Source: DSAD01 sp036825155 (GTDB lineage Bacteria > Desulfobacterota > Desulfomonilia > UBA1062). Taken from it: 8,376 nt of DNA. The DNA lies in contig DAISYU010000133.1 in the NCBI GenBank assembly GCA_036825155.1, positions 1 through 8,376 on the forward strand, given 5' to 3'. Of this stretch, positions 1 to 5,968 are shown piece by piece. Positions within the stretch are counted from its first letter, which is position 1. Every line of letters starts with the position of its first letter. Under the pieces are notes generated by a model. The model was not told where the DNA came from. It saw nothing but the letters and a program-made list of their open reading frames with translations, and made no database searches. Position numbers and translations under genes: made by a program.

Positions 1-50
1 TCGAAGACGGGGATGTCATTTCCCTGTTCCCCCCGGTGGCCGGCGGATAA
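1..50 (+). CDS. moaD: MoaD/ThiS-family sulfur carrier protein, C-terminal fragment
   Basis: Only the 3' end lies in the window; the gene enters from the left edge. Reading codons from position 3 gives EDGDVISLFPPVAGG followed by a TAA stop at 48-50. The pattern Asp-Gly-Asp-x-Ile/Val then Phe-Pro-Pro-Val-Ala-Gly-Gly at the very C-terminus is the hallmark of MoaD, the small ubiquitin-like subunit of molybdopterin synthase. Its terminal glycine is adenylated and converted to a thiocarboxylate that donates sulfur to the pterin dithiolene. ThiS and other ubiquitin-like carriers also end in Gly-Gly, but the FPPVAGG context favours MoaD. Paralogous MoaD-like proteins accompany tungsten aldehyde ferredoxin oxidoreductases in many anaerobes, which would suit the tungstate-uptake operon downstream. 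The rest of the protein is outside the window, so the family call rests on the tail alone. Confidence 0.75.
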   Translation, partial: EDGDVISLFPPVAGG

Positions 51-181
51 GAACACGCCTGCCATGCACGTGATGATGATGAATCATATGATGCCATCTC
101 ACCAGACACGGGCAATGTCTTTAAAACAGCTTTATTCAGCCCCGTCACCTTTTCATATGGATCAAACAATCAATTTTTCCC

Positions 182-210
182 TTTACAACGAGATTTTTAT
201 TATTTAGTAT
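182..210 (+). promoter_or_regulatory. Predicted sigma-70 promoter of the arsR-permease unit
   Basis: A TTTACA hexamer at 182-187 (5 of 6 matches to TTGACA) is separated by exactly 17 nt from TAGTAT at 205-210 (4 of 6 matches to TATAAT), in an AT-rich stretch. Transcription would start around position 217, inside the inverted repeat at 207-230, leaving a leader of roughly 25 nt before the GTG start at 243. Prediction from consensus matching only. Confidence 0.55.
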
Positions 211-230
211 CTGAGCAATTACTCAGATAC
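207..230. promoter_or_regulatory. ArsR/SmtB-type operator, perfect 9-6-9 inverted repeat
   Basis: GTATCTGAG (207-215) and CTCAGATAC (222-230) are perfect inverted arms around the spacer CAATTA. The core TGAG-N6-CTCA matches the TGA-rich 12-2-12-like operators of SmtB/CadC-family repressors. It overlaps the predicted -10 hexamer and start point and ends 12 nt before the arsR start codon. That is the expected place for a dimeric repressor that blocks RNA polymerase and autoregulates its own operon. Occupancy by the adjacent regulator is inferred. Confidence 0.75.
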
Positions 231-242
231 AAGGATTATACA

Positions 243-617
243 GTGAGCCGGAAAGAAAACAAGGGGACGGAGCCTGAGGTCTGCCAGGTCCGAATGGTGC
301 ACCAGGACCGGGTCGACAAGGCAAGGTCCGAGGCACTTGAGAGAAAGGAACTGGAGGCGCTTTCACGGTTTTTCAAGGCCCTCGGGGATCCGACGCGCCT
401 GGCCATAGCCATGGCACTGCAAACAGGCGAGATGTGCGTGTGCGATCTGGCTGCATTTACCGGCATCAGCGAATCCGCAGTCTCACACCAGCTCAGGCAC
501 ATGAAAGACCTTGCCCTGGTCAAAAACAGGCGTGATGCACAGATACTCTATTATTCGCTGGACGACAATCATATTGCCGAACTCATCCAGACCGGACTCG
601 ACCATATACGGGAGTAG
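243..617 (+). CDS. ArsR/SmtB-family metal-responsive repressor (CadC-like)
   Basis: A 124-residue winged-helix repressor of usual ArsR-family length. The core runs from about residue 36 (FFKALGDPTRLAI at 43-55) through the recognition region (SAVSHQLRHMK, 78-88) to the wing (RRDAQILYYSL, 96-106). Aligned from memory with Staphylococcus CadC, the alpha-3 site Cys pair is present as EMCVCD (Cys65, Cys67). The N-terminal arm keeps one Cys (Cys14 in EVCQV), but the second arm cysteine is Met18. The alpha-5 dimer-interface zinc site is complete: Asp108, His110, His121, Glu124. The GTG at 243 is chosen because AAGGA at 231-235 precedes it and because the arm containing Cys14 is needed for the CadC-type site; the next Met (residue 18) would remove it. 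It likely represses itself and the permease 84 nt downstream, releasing DNA on binding Zn, Cd, Pb, Cu or As(III). Which metal is not decided by the sequence. Confidence 0.9.
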   Translation: MSRKENKGTEPEVCQVRMVHQDRVDKARSEALERKELEALSRFFKALGDPTRLAIAMALQTGEMCVCDLAAFTGISESAVSHQLRHMKDLALVKNRRDAQILYYSLDDNHIAELIQTGLDHIRE

Positions 618-701
618 TCACTGCCAGGATGTGACCTGAGAAAAAACCGTACAGTCAGGGCAAAGATATCCGGACCAAAAGCAAAAAGGACAGACAAAGA
701 A

Positions 702-1853
702 ATGGAATTTCTCCTGGCTATCATGAAGGAATCGTGGCATCTGCTGTTAAGTTCCTCGATCTATATCCTCTTCGGTATCCTTGTGGCAGGGATGCTGCGG
801 GCATTTCTCAATCCGGCATTCGTGGCCGCACATCTCGGCACCGGCAGGTTCTCCTCCGTAATCAAGGCATCGCTCCTGGGCATTCCCATACCGCTGTGTT
901 CCTGCGGTGTCATCCCGGCTGCCGCATCGCTGAAAAAACAGGGGGCAAACAACGGGGCCACAGCGGCATTCCTCATCTCAACACCTGAATCAGGGGTGGA
1001 CTCCATCGCCATCACCTATGCCCTGCTCGACCCTATCATCACCGTGGCGAGGCCCGTAGCGGCCTTTATCACTGCAACCGTTGCAGGACTTGTTGAGAAT
1101 CTCACAGGCCGCAGAGACGCATCCGCACCACTCACCCCGGACCTGACCTGCCCCATTGACAGCTGCTGCGACGGAAGTGACTGTTCTGAAGCAGACCACT
1201 CAAACCACCACTCTTATGCAGAGAAGCTCTCTTTCGGCATGCGGTATGCGTTCGGCGAACTCTGGGAGGATCTCGCCGTGTGGTTCTTTGTCGGCATTCT
1301 CCTGGCAGGTACGATCACCGCGGTCATACCCGACCAGTTTGTGAACGAATATCTCGGGGGTGGCCTGTTTACCATGCTCGTCATGCTCCTGGCAGGAGTA
1401 CCCATGTATATCTGCGCCACGGCGTCCACACCCATTGCTGCAGCACTCATTCTCAAGGGCATAAGCCCCGGTGCAGCCCTGGTCTTTCTCCTTGCCGGTC
1501 CTGCCACGAACATCACGTCTCTGACCATGGTGTTGAAGATTCTGGGAAAACGCACCACACTCATCTACCTCGCGACAATAATGGTCTTATCCGTTATCGG
1601 CGGACTGTCGCTCGATCTGGTATATTCACTTTCAGGAGTATCCGCCCGGGCGATCGCAGGCAGCGCCGGCGAGTTCATCCCGTCGTGGGCACAGTTCTCA
1701 GGTGCCATTGTGCTCATGGCACTTTCTGTCAGGCCCCTTGCCCGGGCTGTGAGATTCAGGATTGCAAGCATGAAGGAACACAAACATGGCCGGACCTGCA
1801 ACTGTCAGGACAAGGAGTCTGAGAGCACCTCATGCTGCAACGGACATAATTGA
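702..1853 (+). CDS. DUF318 permease, SO_0444/ArsP-type metal or arsenical efflux transporter
   Basis: A 383-residue polytopic inner-membrane protein. Hydrophobic segments lie near residues 12-33, 55-75, 100-132, 188-208, 221-250, 256-280, 285-310 and 328-345. The PLCSCGVIP motif (Cys66, Cys68) and STPESGVDS (93-101) in the first half, and VPMYICATASTP (Cys238) in the second, are typical of the DUF318 permeases (PF03773) that include ArsP and the SO_0444-type putative Cu/Zn exporters. A hydrophilic central loop carries Cys150, Cys155, Cys156, Cys161 and His166/169/170. The tail carries His360/362, Cys366, Cys368, Cys378, Cys379 and His382; both look like metal-capture arms. It probably shares the arsR transcript. 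The ATG at 702 has AAAGGA at 685-690. The substrate (Cu/Zn, arsenite or trivalent organoarsenical) cannot be settled; the long Cys/His extensions favour soft or transition metals. ArsR linkage supports detoxification. Confidence 0.85.
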   Translation: MEFLLAIMKESWHLLLSSSIYILFGILVAGMLRAFLNPAFVAAHLGTGRFSSVIKASLLGIPIPLCSCGVIPAAASLKKQGANNGATAAFLISTPESGVDSIAITYALLDPIITVARPVAAFITATVAGLVENLTGRRDASAPLTPDLTCPIDSCCDGSDCSEADHSNHHSYAEKLSFGMRYAFGELWEDLAVWFFVGILLAGTITAVIPDQFVNEYLGGGLFTMLVMLLAGVPMYICATASTPIAAALILKGISPGAALVFLLAGPATNITSLTMVLKILGKRTTLIYLATIMVLSVIGGLSLDLVYSLSGVSARAIAGSAGEFIPSWAQFSGAIVLMALSVRPLARAVRFRIASMKEHKHGRTCNCQDKESESTSCCNGHN

Positions 1854-2126
1854 TATCCCTGCCCTCAGGGTGTCTTGAGGAGAAGAGCACCGGATTGTAT
1901 CGGGCAGACGCAGAACCGCTTCACTCGATGCACGTTCAACTCACAGGGAAAAGGCACCTTTCGCAGCAAAAGAACCTGACGATTATACTTAGCTCCCTCC
2001 TGTTCTTAAAAAAATAATCACACTCTTCTTGCATCAGCTCTTGCCCACAGTCATGTAATCTCACCTGGTGTACGCAGAGATCTCCTTTCATATCCTGCTA
2101 GTCTGTTATGCTGCCATTAACATAAA
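1854..2126. other. Intergenic region between the efflux unit and the tungstate operon
   Basis: No coding region is convincing here. The longest + strand reading of note, from ATG 1929, is under 30 codons with no ribosome-binding site. A short GC-rich stem (CCCTG at 1857-1861 with CAGGG at 1866-1870) follows the permease stop but lacks a T-tract. The right part grows AT-rich and passes into the promoter of the downstream regulator. No molybdenum-cofactor riboswitch-like structure was recognised by eye. Confidence 0.6.
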
Positions 2127-2154
2127 TTGACATTGCCTTTTTTGTCATTATTAG
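2127..2154 (+). promoter_or_regulatory. Predicted promoter of the tungstate regulator/tupABC operon, with an inverted repeat
   Basis: A perfect TTGACA at 2127-2132 is followed after 16 nt by TATTAG at 2149-2154 (4 of 6 matches to TATAAT) in AT-rich DNA, about 20 nt before the regulator start. The arms TGACA (2128-2132) and TGTCA (2143-2147) form a 5-bp inverted repeat with a 10-nt spacer, so the centres of the arms are 15 bp apart. The repeat covers the -35 box and spacer. It is a plausible operator for the downstream HTH protein, but its arms are short enough to arise by chance. Confidence 0.45.
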
Positions 2155-2175
2155 TTATTTTTAGGCTCATTGATT

Positions 2176-3093
2176 ATGAAACAGGGAAAAAAAGAGTTCT
2201 TAACAACCAAAGAGGTGTCTGACCTATTACATATTAATGAGAAGAAGGTCTATGCCCTGGTCCAGGCAGGGAAGATACCGGGCACCAAGATAACCGGGAA
2301 ATGGCTGTTTCCCAGGGATGAACTGCAGGATCATTTCAGGAAAAATGCGCGTAAGACCGTAGAGGGGATCTCTTCCGAATTTGCCAGAGCCAGACAGGTC
2401 ATCCTTTTGTCCGGGTCCGATGATCCGGTCATTTCCATGCTGCAGGGAATCTTTCATTCACAGCACCCGGATATCTCACTCTATTCATCCAGTGTCGGCA
2501 GCGGCGAGGGGCTTCAACTGCTCAAAGACGGATTCTGCCACATAGCGCTCAGCCACCTCTACCACCCAGAAGAAGATGATTACAATTTCCCCTTTATACG
2601 AGAGCTCTTTGATAATCCGGACAATCTCGTGGTGGTAAATCTCTTTTACCGGAACATCGGATTCATATCGCGTGATCCTGAGGTGACGTCATTCCATGAC
2701 ATCATCAAGGGGAACCTGCGGTTCATCAACCGCCAGGCAAAATCCGGCATCAGGAACCAGGTAGACCGCATCATTGCCGAAGAAGGCCTGGACGCAAAGG
2801 AGATCACCGGGTATGAACACGAAGCATACACGCACTTCGATGTTGCCCACCACATCCTGTCCGGCCGGGCTGATGCAGGTATAGCAACGGAAACCATTGC
2901 CCATAACACGTCTCTTTCGTTTCACAAACTCTTTCAAGAACGTTTCGACATGGTCATCTATACGTACACATTTTTTAATCGCCCGATCCAGATCCTGGTG
3001 GAATTCATCCGCTCGGACGTCTTTCTGGGCATCCTCAAGAACATGAAAGGATACGACTCCCGTGAAACCGGCCGGGTCCTCTATCCAAAATAA
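2176..3093 (+). CDS. HTH (excisionase/MerR-like) + PBP-like domain regulator, probable tungstate/molybdate-responsive
   Basis: A 305-residue one-component regulator. Residues 7-54 (EFLTTKEVSDLLHINEKKVY to GKWLFPRDELQDHF) are a textbook excisionase-type winged HTH. A linker leads to a periplasmic-binding-protein-like fold at about 74-290 (PF12727 type). Recognisable segments are SSVGSGEGLQLL (105-116), HIALSHL (122-128), FINRQAKSGIR (183-193) and the DVAHHILSGRADAGI segment (222-236). It has no signal peptide, so this ligand domain should act in the cytoplasm. Such domains are related to molybdate/tungstate-binding proteins. The stop is 35 nt before tupA with no terminator between, so it probably shares the tup transcript. 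ATG 2176 is preferred over the in-frame TTG at 2170 because homologues typically begin just before the EFLTTKE motif. Oxyanion sensing is inferred from the domain and its neighbours. It is neither ModE (no Mop domain) nor TunR (no recombinase-like DNA-binding domain). Confidence 0.85.
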   Translation: MKQGKKEFLTTKEVSDLLHINEKKVYALVQAGKIPGTKITGKWLFPRDELQDHFRKNARKTVEGISSEFARARQVILLSGSDDPVISMLQGIFHSQHPDISLYSSSVGSGEGLQLLKDGFCHIALSHLYHPEEDDYNFPFIRELFDNPDNLVVVNLFYRNIGFISRDPEVTSFHDIIKGNLRFINRQAKSGIRNQVDRIIAEEGLDAKEITGYEHEAYTHFDVAHHILSGRADAGIATETIAHNTSLSFHKLFQERFDMVIYTYTFFNRPIQILVEFIRSDVFLGILKNMKGYDSRETGRVLYPK

Positions 3094-3128
3094 CAGGAAA
3101 GTACACAAAACCAAGGAGGAACAGGAAC

Positions 3129-3962
3129 ATGAAAAACTTACGGAATTTCTTGACATTGGCTACGGTATTGCTTCTACTGTTGACAGGCGCTCAGGCTGCC
3201 AGTGCTGCAGATGTACTGAAGATGGCAACCACTACGAGCACTGACAACACCGGTCTCCTCGACTATCTTGCACCGAAGATTCTTGCAGATACAAATATCG
3301 AGCTCCAGTGGGTTGCTGTCGGCACGGGCAAGGCTTTAGAACTGGGAAAGAACTGCGATGTGGATGTTCTGCTCGTTCATGCACCGGCTTCAGAGAAAAA
3401 ATATGTGGCTGACGGATACGGTGTGGACCGCAGACAGATCATGTTCAATGATTTTGTCATCATCGGCCCGAAAGACGACCCTGCAGGTGTGAGGGGCAAA
3501 GATATCAACACGTTCTTCAAGACAGTCTATGAGAAGAAGGCAAAATTTGCCAGCAGGGGCGACAACTCCGGGACTCACAAGAAAGAGCTTGCGCTGTGGC
3601 AGGAAGCAACGGTCACGGTCCCTGACAAGGAGCAGTGGTATATTCAGACCGGCCAGGGCATGATCAACACCATCAACATCGCTGCCGAACGCGACGCCTA
3701 CACTTTGACCGACAGGGGCACATACATCAAGTACGAGGCAAACCACAAGGGCAACCCGCCACTGGTCATCCTTGTGGAGGGCGATGCCTCACTGCGCAAC
3801 CAGTACAGCATCCTGGCGGTGAATCCGGATAGATGCAAAGATGCGAAATATGATCTTGCTACAAAGCTCGCCTTGTGGTTTATATCTCCGGAAGCACAGA
3901 AGCTCATCGGCGATTTCAAGCTTTTGGACAAGCAGCTCTTCACTCCAAACGCTGGCGAATAG
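3129..3962 (+). CDS. tupA: TupA, tungstate ABC transporter substrate-binding protein
   Basis: A 277-residue exported solute-binding protein. Residues 1-26 form a Sec signal peptide (KNLR, a Leu-rich core, then AASA|AD as a likely cleavage site); there is no lipobox Cys. The mature protein opens with LKMATTTSTDNTGLL. The TTTST block (34-38) is the signature oxyanion-binding motif of TupA. Other family landmarks are WVAVGTGKALELG (61-73), DVDVLLVHAP (77-86), FNDFVIIGP (106-114) and SRGDNSGTHKKE (142-153), where Arg143, Ser147 and Thr149 are likely ligand contacts. It captures tungstate, with high selectivity over molybdate in characterised TupA proteins, and delivers it to TupB. A near-perfect AAGGAGGA (3113-3120) lies 8 nt before the ATG, the strongest ribosome-binding site in the window, fitting a binding protein needed in excess over its permease. 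Confidence 0.95.
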   Translation: MKNLRNFLTLATVLLLLLTGAQAASAADVLKMATTTSTDNTGLLDYLAPKILADTNIELQWVAVGTGKALELGKNCDVDVLLVHAPASEKKYVADGYGVDRRQIMFNDFVIIGPKDDPAGVRGKDINTFFKTVYEKKAKFASRGDNSGTHKKELALWQEATVTVPDKEQWYIQTGQGMINTINIAAERDAYTLTDRGTYIKYEANHKGNPPLVILVEGDASLRNQYSILAVNPDRCKDAKYDLATKLALWFISPEAQKLIGDFKLLDKQLFTPNAGE

Positions 3963-4022
3963 CAAACAAACAGCAACGGTTTTAACGGCTGGCAACTAAG
4001 AAAGACAGGCATTCATAATACA

Positions 4023-4050
4023 GGGGCCATCCGCAAAAGCGGATGGCTCC
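4023..4050 (+). promoter_or_regulatory. Intercistronic 12-bp hairpin between tupA and tupB
   Basis: The arms GGGGCCATCCGC (4023-4034) and GCGGATGGCTCC (4039-4050) pair over 12 bp with a single G-U wobble, closing an AAAA loop. The sequence directly after the stem is AAAATACACTTTTG, so it lacks the immediate U-run of a classic intrinsic terminator. Lying 61 nt after the tupA stop, it may protect the tupA 3' end from exonucleases or partly attenuate transcription, giving more tupA than tupBC product. It also buries the ATG at 4043, which argues that tupB starts at 4073. Confidence 0.7.
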
Positions 4051-4072
4051 AAAATACACTTTTGTAGGCGCT

Positions 4073-4765
4073 ATGGACTATATAACCGGTGGATTCATCC
4101 ATGCCATACAACTGCTCCTGGCAGGCGACCCGCAGACCTTTTCCGCCATTGCCACGACGCTGAAGGCATCGACCCTTTCCATTATCATAAGTCTTCTCAT
4201 CGGCATCCCCCTGGGGTTTATCCTGGGGTATCTGAACTTCCCGGGCAACAGACAGCTCAGGGCCGTGGTGGATACCCTTCTTGCCTTACCCACTGTCGTC
4301 GTGGGGCTGCTCGTCTATGCATTCATCTCACGGAGAGGACCGCTGGGTGAACTGGGCCTGCTCTTTACCATACCCGGGATATCCGTGGCCCAGACGATCC
4401 TTGTCCTCCCCATTGTCATTTCGCTGACCGCCACTGCCATCGAGAGCCTGGACCGGAGGCTCCGCACCAACCTCCTCACCCTTGGTGCACGTGGAAAGCA
4501 GATTGCCATAACCAGTCTTCTCGAGGCGCGCTATGCAGTGCTGGCTGCCGGAGTGACCGCGTACGGAAGGGCCATATCAGAAGTTGGTATCTCGATGATG
4601 ATCGGCGGAAACATCAAGTGGCACACCCGCACCATCACCACGGCGATAGCCCTGGAGACCGGCAAAGGCCAGTTTGCCATGGGGATAGCCCTGGGGATTG
4701 TCCTGCTGGCCATTGCATTCACCATCAATGGGATACTCTCGACCCTGAAGAGGAAGACAGCATGA
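4073..4765 (+). CDS. tupB: TupB, tungstate ABC transporter permease
   Basis: A 230-residue inner-membrane permease. Hydrophobic spans lie near residues 22-55 (two segments), 67-85, 104-124, 151-171 and 202-222. The cytoplasmic coupling loop EARYAVLAAGVTAYGRAISEVG (about 151-172; an EAA-type motif with the invariant Gly) contacts the ATPase. The early PQTFSAIATTLKASTLS and the ALPTVVVGLLVYAFISRRGPLG stretch are characteristic of the TupB/ModB-like branch. The ATG at 4073 is preferred over the in-frame ATG at 4043, which would add ten residues: 4043 sits within the stem of the hairpin at 4023-4050, and MDYITGGFIHAIQLLLAGDP looks like a natural TupB N-terminus. The ribosome-binding site at 4073 is weak (TAGGCG at 4065-4070), so the start is not certain. 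Its stop overlaps the tupC start (ATGA), indicating translational coupling. Confidence 0.92.
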   Translation: MDYITGGFIHAIQLLLAGDPQTFSAIATTLKASTLSIIISLLIGIPLGFILGYLNFPGNRQLRAVVDTLLALPTVVVGLLVYAFISRRGPLGELGLLFTIPGISVAQTILVLPIVISLTATAIESLDRRLRTNLLTLGARGKQIAITSLLEARYAVLAAGVTAYGRAISEVGISMMIGGNIKWHTRTITTAIALETGKGQFAMGIALGIVLLAIAFTINGILSTLKRKTA

Positions 4766-5790
4766 GCAGCAAGAGCCCCTTATACGCACTCTCCAATGTA
4801 CGGCACGGATATGGTCGTGAGTTCAACCTCATCATCCCGGAATTCTATGTCGAGCAGAAGACCTCGCTCGGCCTTGTGGGCCCCAACGGATGCGGGAAGA
4901 GCACGCTGCTGAGAATCCTGTCCTTCCTGGAGATGCCAAACACAGGGGAGATCTCCTTCTTAGGAACAAAGGTAGGAGCGGATCTTGCCGAGCTGAGGAA
5001 TCAGGTCACCCTGGTGTTACAGGAGCCGTATCTCCTGAAACGATCGGTCTTTGAAAACGTGGCATACGGACTGAGAATCAGGGGGGAAAGGCATCACCTC
5101 AAGGATCGCGTCCATGAGGCGCTGGACTGGGTGGGACTGCCGCCAAAAACGTTTGCCGGCAGACACTGGTGGGAGCTCTCCGGAGGCGAGGCCCAGCGGG
5201 TTTCGGTAGCCTCCAGGCTGATCCTGAGGCCCAAGGTGCTCCTCCTGGACGAACCAACGGCAAGCGTCGATACACACAGTGCAGCCCTCATTCAGAAGGC
5301 CATCATCGACATCAGGAACCGGTTCGACACAACCATCATCATCGCCAGCCATGACCGGACATGGCTGAACAGCATCACCGACAGTATCATCCGCATCCAC
5401 AACGGCCGGATCGTGGGTGCTGGCATTGAAAACATCATCCCCGGTCCCTGGGAAGCAGACACAGACAATCTCTGGTCAAAGCGGATCGGAGACGGCAACA
5501 AGATTTATGCATTGCAACCTCCTGAGCTAAATGCCGTTGCCGTGCTGCACCCCTGGGATGTCATGATCGCCACGGAGGAACCCTCTTCCATCTCGGCACA
5601 GAACATCCTGCGCGGGGAGATCAAACAGCTGAATGTGGCACGGGAGAACGGCCGGATACAGATCGAGGTGCAGACTCCGGGAATCGCGCTGACCTGCACC
5701 GTCACTGACCGTGCAGCCCAAACCCTTTCCCTCCTGCCGGGAAAGAAGGTGTTTGTGGTCTTCAAGGCATCATCACTCATCTGGCAATAA
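4762..5790 (+). CDS. tupC: TupC, tungstate ABC transporter ATPase with C-terminal TOBE/Mop-like domain
   Basis: A 342-residue ABC ATPase that powers TupAB. Visible motifs are Walker A GPNGCGKST (40-48), Q-loop Gln87, signature LSGGE (139-143), Walker B VLLLDEP (159-165), D-loop SVD (168-170) and H-loop His197. After a linker (about 225-275), residues 278-340 (SAQNILRGEI to VFVVFKASSLIW) form a TOBE/Mop-like beta domain. Such domains bind molybdate or tungstate in ModC-type ATPases and can give trans-inhibition when the cell is replete; that role here is inferred. The ATG at 4762 overlaps the tupB stop and has GAAGAGG (4747-4753) upstream. The open frame extends further upstream inside tupB, but that extension is not homologous to ABC proteins and is excluded. 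No clear terminator follows the stop. Confidence 0.94.
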   Translation: MSSKSPLYALSNVRHGYGREFNLIIPEFYVEQKTSLGLVGPNGCGKSTLLRILSFLEMPNTGEISFLGTKVGADLAELRNQVTLVLQEPYLLKRSVFENVAYGLRIRGERHHLKDRVHEALDWVGLPPKTFAGRHWWELSGGEAQRVSVASRLILRPKVLLLDEPTASVDTHSAALIQKAIIDIRNRFDTTIIIASHDRTWLNSITDSIIRIHNGRIVGAGIENIIPGPWEADTDNLWSKRIGDGNKIYALQPPELNAVAVLHPWDVMIATEEPSSISAQNILRGEIKQLNVARENGRIQIEVQTPGIALTCTVTDRAAQTLSLLPGKKVFVVFKASSLIWQ

Positions 5791-5968
5791 AGACCCTCCC
5801 CCAACTCCCTGCCATTCAACATGGAGAGATGACAATAAACAAAAGGTATAGTATGCCTTCATGTATTCATATTTCGAATTTGACTTATACCCTTTTATCA
5901 CTTACTCCGGTTAATACGATTGATGTAACAGGCAAAAACTATACTGAAGTAGATGGGTTATTAATACG
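5791..5968. other. Intergenic region before the selenium operon
   Basis: This 178-nt AT-rich gap separates the tup operon from the selenium/sulfur operon and should hold the latter's promoter. A TTGACT at 5880-5885 is a fair -35 match, but the best hexamer at proper spacing, TTACTC (5902-5907), is a poor -10, so no promoter is called with confidence. The decamer TTAATACGAT occurs twice, at 5911-5920 and 5961-5970, exactly 50 nt apart; the second copy runs into the start codon of the next gene. An imperfect 13-nt palindrome, GGTATAGTATGCC, lies at 5845-5857. Confidence 0.5.

Noticed and set aside
104..122. AGACA/TGTCT hairpin followed by TTT as a terminator for the MoaD-like gene.
   Set aside because: Five weak base pairs, a 7-nt loop and only a short T-run; not distinguishable from chance.
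13..207. 64-codon + strand open frame after the window start.
   Set aside because: It overlaps the MoaD tail in another frame, has no ribosome-binding site or recognisable domain, and runs through the predicted arsR promoter.
1857..1870. GC hairpin after the permease stop as an intrinsic terminator.
   Set aside because: Stem of only 5 bp and no T-tract follows; an alternative pairing with 1876-1880 is equally weak.
1970..2007. AAGAAC/GTTCTT inverted arms in the intergenic region as a terminator or operator.
   Set aside because: Six-bp arms separated by 26 nt with an A-run rather than a T-run on the + strand, and no minus-strand gene needing termination.
3157..3172. Sigma-54-like element: TGGC and TTGC with GG and GC at the canonical 10-nt separation.
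   Set aside because: It lies inside the tupA signal-peptide codons, downstream of the tupA start, with no gene that it could serve, and it deviates from the consensus at other positions.
4618..4761. Upstream extension of the tupC frame to ATG 4618.
   Set aside because: It lies wholly within tupB in another frame, is His/Asp/Gly-rich unlike ABC ATPases, and the start at 4762 has both a ribosome-binding site and the usual 4-nt overlap.
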